Assembly: GCA_021785115.1 (NCBI GenBank)
Contig: JAJYGO010000090.1
Span: 1-17,117, forward strand
From: Chloroflexota bacterium
Lineage (GTDB): Bacteria; Chloroflexota; Limnocylindria; Limnocylindrales; CSP1-4
Length of the DNA: 17,117 bases
Direction: 5' to 3'
Of this stretch, positions 7,266 through 13,159 are shown piece after piece. The stretch's first letter is position 1; the number at the start of each line of letters is the position of its first letter. Made by a program: the position numbers and the translations under genes. A model generated the notes under the pieces. It searched no databases and was not told the DNA's origin. It saw only the letters and a program-made list of their open reading frames with translations.

Positions 7266-8114
7266 CTAAGCCTCCTGCCCCGCCGGCCGGTTCTCCGCGT
7301 GACGGGCCGTGCCGGGCGGCGTGCCAGGCCGCGCGGCGCCGGACTGCGCGCCGGCCCTCCGATCGGCCAGGACGCCGAGCGGGTACGTCTGCACCACGAC
7401 GTCCTGCAGGTAGCGGATCGACTCCTGCGCGGTCATGCCCCAGCCCACGGGGCAGTTGGAGAGCACCTCGACGACGGCGAACCCCTCGCCCCGGATCTGC
7501 GCCTCGCAGGCCTTGCGGATGTAGGCCTTCGTCTTGCCGATCGCGGAGGGATCGGCGATCGAACCCCGTGCGGCGAAGGCCACGCCGGGCAGCACGGCGA
7601 GCATCTCGGTCATCGGCACGGGGTAGCCCGCCGCGCGGACGTCCCGGCCGGTGGGCGAGGACGTGGTCCGCTGCCCGACCAGCGTGGTCGGGGCCATCTG
7701 GCCGCCGGTCATCCCGTAGATCCCGTTGTTGACGAAGATCGCGGTGATCAGCTCGCCGCGCGCCGCGGCGTGGACGATCTCGCCGGTGCCGATCGCCGCG
7801 AGATCGCCGTCCCCCTGGTAGGTGAGGACGAACGCATCGGGGCGGACGCGACGGATCCCCGTCGCCACCGCCGGCGCCCGACCGTGCGGGGCCTCGCACC
7901 AGTCGTACCCCAGGTACTCGTAGGCGAAGACCGAGCAGCCGACGGGCGCGACCGCGATGGTGCGCCCGTCCACCCCCAGGTCCTCGAGGACCTCCGCGAC
8001 GAGACGGTGGATGATCCCGTGCCCGCACCCGGGGCAGTACCGCGTCGAGACGTCGGTCAGGCGAGCCGGGCGCTGGTAGATGACCCGCGGCGCTGCGGGG
8101 ACGGTCGCGGTCAT
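7266..8114 (-). CDS. 2-oxoacid:ferredoxin oxidoreductase, beta subunit (TPP-binding)
   Basis: The 282-residue product is the thiamine-pyrophosphate subunit. Cluster cysteines typical of the family are C27 and C30 (CPGC), C60 (PVGCS) and C221 (NCPVG). The TPP/Mg motif runs from QGDGDLAAIG at 100-109 to NNGIYGMTGGQ at 129-139. It decarboxylates the 2-oxoacid with the alpha subunit and passes electrons to the delta ferredoxin. The start overlaps the alpha stop as ATGA (8111-8114). The last 30 or so residues (RRAGAQSGAARPG onward) are low-complexity and beyond the usual end of the subunit. Confidence 0.92.
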   Translation of the reverse strand: MTATVPAAPRVIYQRPARLTDVSTRYCPGCGHGIIHRLVAEVLEDLGVDGRTIAVAPVGCSVFAYEYLGYDWCEAPHGRAPAVATGIRRVRPDAFVLTYQGDGDLAAIGTGEIVHAAARGELITAIFVNNGIYGMTGGQMAPTTLVGQRTTSSPTGRDVRAAGYPVPMTEMLAVLPGVAFAARGSIADPSAIGKTKAYIRKACEAQIRGEGFAVVEVLSNCPVGWGMTAQESIRYLQDVVVQTYPLGVLADRRAGAQSGAARPGTPPGTARHAENRPAGQEA

Positions 8115-9481
8115 CGGGTGCCTCCTTCGTCGCCGTGGCGCCGCTCTGCCGACCCGTTGCGCCCGTGACCCCGACCGCGGCCGTTGCGCGTGGGGTGGGT
8201 CGGGACCGGAACCGTGTACCAGTGCGGCATCCAGGCGTCGTCGCCGAAGATGCTCAGGGCATCGTGGCCCGTCTCCGGCTCCGCCATCGGCTCGTGCGGG
8301 TGCATGTGGTCGGCGCCCGAGACGGGGATGGGCGGCCGGCGACGGACGCGCCTGGCCCGCCGCGAGGAGCCCGTGGCGTCCAGCTCCCGGAGCGCCTCCA
8401 CCACCTCGTCCGGCGAGGGCACCATGCCCCCCGTGCGGCCCTCGAACGCGACCGGGACCTTCCCCGCCACCGCGAGGCGCACATCCTCGACCATCTGGCC
8501 GGCCGAGAGCTCGACCACCAGCAGCCCTCGCGTGCGATCCGCCACGCCGGCCAGCTCGGCCGAGGGGAACGGCCAGAGCGAGATCGGCCGGAAGAGGCCC
8601 ACCCGCAGCCCGGCCGCACGTGCCCGCGCGATGGCGGTGCGTGCCACGCGGGCCGCCGTCCCGTAGGCCACGATCACGAGATCCGCGTCGTCGAGCCGCT
8701 CGCCCGCCCAGCGGACCTCGTGCTCGGCGATCGCGCGGAACTTCTCCTGGAGGTGCGCGTTGTGCTCCTCCAGCTCCTCCGGCGCGAGATGGAGCGAGCG
8801 CACGACCCGCGGCTCGCGGCCGTCCGCGCCGGTCAGGGCCCAGGAGGCCGTCTGACGCGGCGGGGTGCGGTAGTGCTGCTCGACCGGCTCCATCGCCTGC
8901 CCCATGATCCCGTCGGCGAGGATGATCACGGGGGTGCGGTAGTGCTCGGCGAGCTCGAACGCCGTGGCGACCATCTCCATCGCCTCGCCGAGGGACGAGG
9001 GGGCGAGGACGGGCACCCGGTAGTCGCCGTGGCCGTGGCCCTTCACGGCCTGGAAGTAGTCACTCTGGGAGGGGCCGATGCTGCCGAGGCCCGGCCCGCC
9101 GCGCATCACGTTGATGAGCACCATGGGGACCTCGGAGCCCGCCATGTAGCTCATCGCCTCCGCCATGAGGCTGACGCCCGGTCCCGACGAGGAGACGAGG
9201 ACGCGGGCACCGGCGGCGCCGGCGCCGAGGGCCATGTTGATGGCGCCCAGCTCGCTCTCGGCCTGGACGAACGCGCGGCCTTCCTCGGGCATCCGCTTGG
9301 CCATCCACTCGAGGAGCTCGGCCTGGGGGGTGATGGGATAGCCGAAGTACGCGTCGCACCCGGCCTGGATCGCCGCCTCGGCGATCGCCTCGTTGCCTTT
9401 CATCAGGACGCGGCGAGGGGGCTCGCGCGTCCCTGCTAACGAGAAGGAGGGGTCCTCCACGGGCGGGGGGACGGTGGTCAT
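8111..9481 (-). CDS. vorB: 2-oxoacid:ferredoxin oxidoreductase, alpha subunit (VorB-like) with C-terminal extension
   Basis: From the ATG at 9479-9481 the product is 456 residues. That start overlaps the delta stop (ATGA) and has AAGGAG about 8 nt upstream. An open frame extends further upstream but only runs through the ferredoxin gene. Residues 25-370 match the VorB-type alpha subunit: MKGNEAIAEAAI at 27-38, FGYPITPQAEL at 46-56, QAESELGAINM at 73-83, SSSGPGVSLMAE at 97-108 and INVMRGGPGLGSIGPSQSDY at 123-142. The segment GHGHGDYR (148-155) is also typical. The family oxidises branched-chain 2-oxoacids (3-methyl-2-oxobutanoate) or 2-oxoglutarate to acyl-CoA, and the substrate here is not certain. 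Residues about 373-456 are an Arg-, His- and Pro-rich extension not expected in VorB proteins of about 350-380 residues. Confidence 0.9.
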   Translation of the reverse strand: MTTVPPPVEDPSFSLAGTREPPRRVLMKGNEAIAEAAIQAGCDAYFGYPITPQAELLEWMAKRMPEEGRAFVQAESELGAINMALGAGAAGARVLVSSSGPGVSLMAEAMSYMAGSEVPMVLINVMRGGPGLGSIGPSQSDYFQAVKGHGHGDYRVPVLAPSSLGEAMEMVATAFELAEHYRTPVIILADGIMGQAMEPVEQHYRTPPRQTASWALTGADGREPRVVRSLHLAPEELEEHNAHLQEKFRAIAEHEVRWAGERLDDADLVIVAYGTAARVARTAIARARAAGLRVGLFRPISLWPFPSAELAGVADRTRGLLVVELSAGQMVEDVRLAVAGKVPVAFEGRTGGMVPSPDEVVEALRELDATGSSRRARRVRRRPPIPVSGADHMHPHEPMAEPETGHDALSIFGDDAWMPHWYTVPVPTHPTRNGRGRGHGRNGSAERRHGDEGGTR

Positions 9482-9762
9482 CGCGAGGTCTCCTTCGGCG
9501 CCGCGAACACGGTGAAGACCGCGTCCGGGCATACCCGTGCGCAGAACGCGCAGCTGGTGCAGGCCGCAGCGTCGGTGAGCTGCACCGGGTGGTAACCGAG
9601 CCGGTTGACGGTGCCCTGATCGAGCGCGAGGCAGGACTTGGGGCACGCCGCCACGCACAGCTCGCAGCCCTTGCAGCGGTCGCTCGCGATCACGAGCGGC
9701 GACCAGGGGACCGGGGCGGGCACGAGCCCGATGCGCGACGGCGCCGGCAACGAGAGCGTCAT
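9478..9762 (-). CDS. 2-oxoacid:ferredoxin oxidoreductase, delta subunit (2[4Fe-4S] ferredoxin)
   Basis: The 94-residue protein has two classical 4Fe-4S motifs: C30, C33, C36, C40 (CKGCELCVAACP) and C68, C71, C74, C78 (CTSCAFCARVCP). It carries electrons from the beta-subunit cluster to external ferredoxin. The ATG at 9760-9762 is preferred to the one at 9777, because GGAGG lies inside the first codons after 9777, 7-8 nt before the chosen ATG. It is the first gene of the vor cluster (δ-α-β-γ, the order common in VorB-type operons), and its stop overlaps the vorB start. A 210-bp gap separates it from the hdr operon. Confidence 0.9.
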   Translation of the reverse strand: MTLSLPAPSRIGLVPAPVPWSPLVIASDRCKGCELCVAACPKSCLALDQGTVNRLGYHPVQLTDAAACTSCAFCARVCPDAVFTVFAAPKETSR

Positions 9763-9880
9763 GAAACACGCCTCCATTGCGGAACTGGTCTCCCGAGCCT
9801 CTCCCCGGCTCCGGGGGACCGCAAGGGCCGAACGGGGGGATGATGGCGGGCGGCCACGCCATGCGGCCCGGGAGCGCGGT

Positions 9881-9910
9881 CGACCGGCCCGGAAACGACC
9901 GGCCCGGAAA
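9881..9910. repeat. Perfect 15-bp tandem repeat (two copies), candidate operator
   Basis: CGACCGGCCCGGAAA occurs at 9881-9895 and again at 9896-9910, with the next three bases (CGA) starting a third copy. Each unit contains the dyad CCGG-C-CCGG. It lies about 120-150 bp upstream of the delta-ferredoxin start, where a regulator of the vor operon could bind. The repeat itself is directly visible; the role is a guess. Confidence 0.5.
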
Positions 9911-9911
9911 C

Positions 9912-9957
9912 GATGCGACGCCCCACGCCGGCCGGGTGCCGGGTGGAGCGCCGCATC
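9912..9957 (-). terminator. Hairpin terminator after the hdr/qmoC-like operon
   Basis: GATGCGACGC at 9912-9921 and GCGCCGCATC at 9948-9957 pair over 10 positions (one becomes G·U in the − strand RNA). Inside, CCAC 9923-9926 pairs with GTGG 9943-9946, lengthening the stem to 14 pairs. On the − strand it begins about 15 nt after the QmoC-like stop codon (9973-9975). Confidence 0.5.
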
Positions 9958-9972
9958 AGATGGGGCACCGGG

Positions 9973-11148
9973 TCAGCGGGCGGCGTTGGCCTTGTCTCCC
10001 GCCAGCGAGTAGAAGAAGAGTGCCACGGGCCGGTAGACGGCGTGGGCGAACTTCATGAACGGGGCCAGCAGGACCAGCTCCATGGCCACCGAGACGTGGA
10101 AGAGGAAGACCCAGTAGCCCCAGGCCGGGGCCTGCGGAAGGTACAGCGCGATCTCGATGAGGAAGCCGGTCAGGCCGGTGATCCAGAGGAGCACGAGCAG
10201 GGTCCAGTCCGACGCCGTCGAGTCGGAGGCGGCGCGGTTGGCCTTGCGAAGCCGGTCCAGGATCAGCATCGAGGTCCCGTAGAGGAGGAACAGGCCCGCC
10301 ACCGTCCCCAGCAGCCGGACGGGGTACCAGATCGGGACGGGCGTCCCGGTGGCCTTGATCCCCACCACGGCGAGGCCGTAGTCGAGGACGGTGGCCGCCA
10401 GGAGGCCCAGGAAGCCCCACATCGTCGACGCGTGGATGAACCAGCGGCGCCGATACCAGGGCTGCTCCGCCTGCACCGACTCACAGTCCGTTCGGAACCG
10501 CAGCTGGCCGAGCGACTCGACCGCGAGCGCGCTCCAGAGCGCGCGTCCCGATCTCGCCAGCGCGGCCCTGCTGCCCACCACGTCGCGGACCGAGATTCCT
10601 TCTCGCCTGGAGATGCCGCGGGCCATGCCGACGACGCCGGCGAGACCGGCCAGGAAGACCAGGATCATGACGACGACGCCGGTGTTGTGGATGAGCGCCT
10701 CCGGGATGAACCCGAAGAGGTTGAGCGAGGTGGTGCTCTGCACGCCGTGGGAGGCGTACATGAAGAGGGCGAAGAACGCTGCCAGCAGGATGGCGATCAC
10801 GGAGCCCGCGAGCGGGCTCGTGTACATGGTGCGGGCGAGATGCGTGCGGTCGTAGTTCGCGATCGCGTACCGCCGCGCCGCGGCCATGAAGCCGCCCGGG
10901 TCAGCCTGGGTGGGGCAGGTGTCGGAGCACTCCCCGCAGTGGTAGCAGGTCCAGAGCTCCTTGCTCCCCAGGAGCGCGTCCTTCATCCCCACCTGGGCGT
11001 AGCGGATCAGCCGGCGGGGGAAGGTGCCGTCGTTGTCGGAGAGCGGGCAGATCGCGGTGCAGTTGCCGCAGGAGTAGCACGCCGAGACGTCGGCGGCCCC
11101 GAACTTCTGCACGTCGGCCAGGAGGCCGGCGTCCACCAGCGCGCTCAT
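9973..11148 (-). CDS. QmoC-like / HdrC-HdrE fusion: iron-sulfur and membrane cytochrome-b-type subunit
   Basis: The 391-residue product has an N-terminal HdrC-like domain with two 4Fe-4S motifs: C24, C27, C30, C34 (CYSCGNCTAICP) and C68, C71, C74, C78 (CYHCGECSDTCP). The membrane part has about six hydrophobic segments: near 113-132, 154-175, 237-258, 276-298, 315-337 and 344-365. Histidines at 154, 239, 351 and 369 are candidate heme b ligands, as in NarI/HdrE-type subunits. QmoC of sulfate reducers has this same HdrC-HdrE fusion and exchanges electrons with menaquinone. Here it would dock the HdrA proteins to the membrane. Its ATG overlaps the winged-helix gene stop as ATGA (11145-11148). 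The family call is firm; quinone specificity and direction of electron flow are inferred. Confidence 0.87.
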   Translation of the reverse strand: MSALVDAGLLADVQKFGAADVSACYSCGNCTAICPLSDNDGTFPRRLIRYAQVGMKDALLGSKELWTCYHCGECSDTCPTQADPGGFMAAARRYAIANYDRTHLARTMYTSPLAGSVIAILLAAFFALFMYASHGVQSTTSLNLFGFIPEALIHNTGVVVMILVFLAGLAGVVGMARGISRREGISVRDVVGSRAALARSGRALWSALAVESLGQLRFRTDCESVQAEQPWYRRRWFIHASTMWGFLGLLAATVLDYGLAVVGIKATGTPVPIWYPVRLLGTVAGLFLLYGTSMLILDRLRKANRAASDSTASDWTLLVLLWITGLTGFLIEIALYLPQAPAWGYWVFLFHVSVAMELVLLAPFMKFAHAVYRPVALFFYSLAGDKANAAR

Positions 11149-11399
11149 GCCGGCACCGCCCAGTTCGTCGCCTCGTACCGGAAGTAGCCGTCGTCGGTGG
11201 GGTCCTTGACCTCCCGGATCTTCCCGTACCGCCGCATGCCCATCACCCAGAAGAGCACCTCGTCGGTGGGGCTCCCGATCGCCTCGGCGATCTCGGGCAC
11301 GGTGAGCGGCCCCGAGCGGAGCGCCTCGAGGATTCGCGGATGCATCACTGGTTCCTCGCGGATGATCTCCCGGATCTCCCGGATCGTGGTCGTGCTCAT
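11145..11399 (-). CDS. Small winged-helix-like protein inside the hdr operon
   Basis: The 84-residue protein sits between hdrA and the qmoC-like gene, with ATGA overlaps on both sides (11396-11399 and 11145-11148). Residues 19-60 look like a helix-turn-helix: HPRILEALRSGPLTVPEIAE, then a turn and a second helix (EVLFWVMGMRRYG). A beta-wing-like segment follows (KIREVKDPTDDGYFRYEATN). The longer open frame upstream is only a shadow of hdrA, and the ATG at 11399 is set by the overlap. It has no cysteines and no nucleotide motif. It may regulate the operon, or it may be a structural subunit that borrows the winged-helix fold; the coupling to membrane and flavin subunits favours the latter, which is inference. 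Confidence 0.75.
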   Translation of the reverse strand: MSTTTIREIREIIREEPVMHPRILEALRSGPLTVPEIAEAIGSPTDEVLFWVMGMRRYGKIREVKDPTDDGYFRYEATNWAVPA

Positions 11400-13159
11400 G
11401 CGACCGGCTCCTCCAGCATGGTGTCGATCACGGCCCGGATCTGGGCGTCGGTGTAGCCCCGGAGGTCGATCGCGTCCTCCGGGCAGACGGGCACGCACCC
11501 GCCGCAGCCCTTGCACGTGCTGGGGCTGATCGCCGCGACCGTGCGTCCGGCGACCTCGGCCTTCTCGATCGCCGAGTAGGGGCAGGCGTCGATGCACTTC
11601 TCGCACCAGGTGCATGCCGCGGCGTTGACCTCGGCCACCTGTGGGTCGAGCTCGGCGAAGCCCTTCTTCAGGATCGCCGCGCTCTGGGTGACGGCCGCAA
11701 GTCCCGCTGCCACGCTCTCGGTGGAGTTCTTGGGGCCCTGGCACGCGCCCGCGATCAGCACGCCGTCCACGACCGTCTCGACCGGCCGGAGCTTCGGGTG
11801 GATCTCGTTGAAGAACCCGTCGGTCCCCACCGGCAGCTTCAGGAGCCCCATCAGCTCCTCGTTCTTCCGGGGGACCATCCCGGTGACCAGGACCACCAGG
11901 TCGGCCGGGATCGTCAGCTCCTCGCCGCCGGTGAGCGTGTCGTGCGTGGTGACGGTCAGCTGGCCGCCGTCCGTCCGCGCCACCGAAGGAGGGGTGTCCT
12001 CGGGGAACTTCATGTACACGGAACCGTTCTTGCGGGAGTCCGTGTACATCAGCTCGTACTTGCCGTACGTGCGGATGTCGCGGTAGAGGTGGTACTGGTG
12101 CACCCCGCGGTCCAGCCCCGACACCTGGAGGGCGGCATGGGCCGTGGCCGCGCAGCAGTAGCGCGAGCAGTACTCGTTGGCGCCCGGCTGGCGGCTGCCC
12201 ACGCAATAGATGTAGGCGATGGTCTTCACCGGCCGCCCGTGGTGGACGAGCGGGCCCGACGATGCGTCGATCAGCGCCTTGAACTCGGGCAGCGTCACCA
12301 CGCCGTCGATGCCGTAGCCGTACTCGCCGACCTCCGGCTGGTAGGTGTCGAAGCCGGTGGCCACCACGATCGAGCCGACCTCGACGTGGATGAGCTCGGG
12401 CAGGTCCGAGTTCACCCGGATCGCAGCGACGTAGTTGCCGAAGCTGCCGGACTTGGCCATCAGCTCGGCGTTGGTGAAGACGGTGATGCTGGAGCGCTTC
12501 CGCGCCTCGCCGACGAGGCCGGCGATCAGCTCGCTTCCCCTGCGGTCGTGCGGGTACATCGTGCCGAACCGGCCGACCCACCCGCCGAGCTCCTGCTCCT
12601 TCTCGACGAGGAAGACCTCGAGCCCCACGTCGGCGAGCCCGATGGCGGCCCGCAGCCCGGTGATCCCGCCGCCGACCACCAGCGCCTTCTGGGTGGTCTC
12701 CACCACCAGGGGCTCCAGCGGCGTGGTCAGGCGGGTCCGCGCGATGCCCGCCTTCACCAGGCTGATCGCCTTGTGGGTGGCACCCTCGGGGTTGTCGCCG
12801 TGCGTCCACGAGTCCTGCTCGCGGATGTTGACCTGCGTGTACTGGTACGGGTTGATGCCGGCGCGCTTCGCGACGCCGCGGAACGTGACGGTGTGGAGCT
12901 TCGGGGAGCAGGACGCCACCACGAGCCCGTCCAGGCCGTACTGGTGGATGTCCTCCTCCATGTTCTCCTGGGTCGCGTCCGCGCAGGCGAAGATGGTGTC
13001 CCGCGCCACGATCACGCCGGGCTCATCCTTGATCGCGTCGACGACGCGCTGCACGTCGACGTAGTCGGAGATGTTGCCGCCGCAGTGGCAGACGTAGACG
13101 CCGATCCGCCGCTGCTCTGGCGAGAGCTGGCCGGCCACGGTGGTCTCCTCGCTGTTCAT
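11396..13159 (-). CDS. hdrA: HdrA-like flavin and iron-sulfur protein
   Basis: The 587-residue product is a full HdrA/QmoA-QmoB-type protein. Residues 19-100 carry the N-terminal cysteine domain (C24 and C26 in VCHCGG, C59, C84 in ASCSPKLH). The FAD-binding loop VVGGGITGLRAA is at 161-172. The family motif CVGSRQPG (319-326) is followed by C331, C335 and C336 (CSRYCC). Two 4Fe-4S motifs close the protein: C516, C519, C522, C526 and C549, C552, C555, C559. In Hdr complexes HdrA holds the FAD that bifurcates electrons between ferredoxin and a high-potential acceptor; in Qmo it relays electrons to the quinone subunit. Start and stop overlap both neighbours as ATGA. It should pair with the HdrA-GltD protein as a heterodimer. 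Confidence 0.9.
   Translation of the reverse strand: MNSEETTVAGQLSPEQRRIGVYVCHCGGNISDYVDVQRVVDAIKDEPGVIVARDTIFACADATQENMEEDIHQYGLDGLVVASCSPKLHTVTFRGVAKRAGINPYQYTQVNIREQDSWTHGDNPEGATHKAISLVKAGIARTRLTTPLEPLVVETTQKALVVGGGITGLRAAIGLADVGLEVFLVEKEQELGGWVGRFGTMYPHDRRGSELIAGLVGEARKRSSITVFTNAELMAKSGSFGNYVAAIRVNSDLPELIHVEVGSIVVATGFDTYQPEVGEYGYGIDGVVTLPEFKALIDASSGPLVHHGRPVKTIAYIYCVGSRQPGANEYCSRYCCAATAHAALQVSGLDRGVHQYHLYRDIRTYGKYELMYTDSRKNGSVYMKFPEDTPPSVARTDGGQLTVTTHDTLTGGEELTIPADLVVLVTGMVPRKNEELMGLLKLPVGTDGFFNEIHPKLRPVETVVDGVLIAGACQGPKNSTESVAAGLAAVTQSAAILKKGFAELDPQVAEVNAAACTWCEKCIDACPYSAIEKAEVAGRTVAAISPSTCKGCGGCVPVCPEDAIDLRGYTDAQIRAVIDTMLEEPVA

Larger units (their letters stand above)
9763..9972 (-). 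other. Leader/promoter region of the vor operon
   Basis: This 210-bp non-coding gap lies between the QmoC-like stop and the delta-ferredoxin start. It holds a hairpin next to the qmoC-like stop (9912-9957) and a 15-bp tandem repeat (9881-9910). Open frames across it are composition artefacts. I found no convincing -35/-10 pair on the − strand. The presence of a likely terminator plus repeats argues that vor has its own promoter here. Confidence 0.45.

Noticed and set aside
9759..9968. 69-codon − strand open frame in the gap upstream of the vor delta gene
   Set aside because: Its sequence is driven by the 15-bp tandem repeat and GC composition, with no domain, and it overlaps the proposed terminator.
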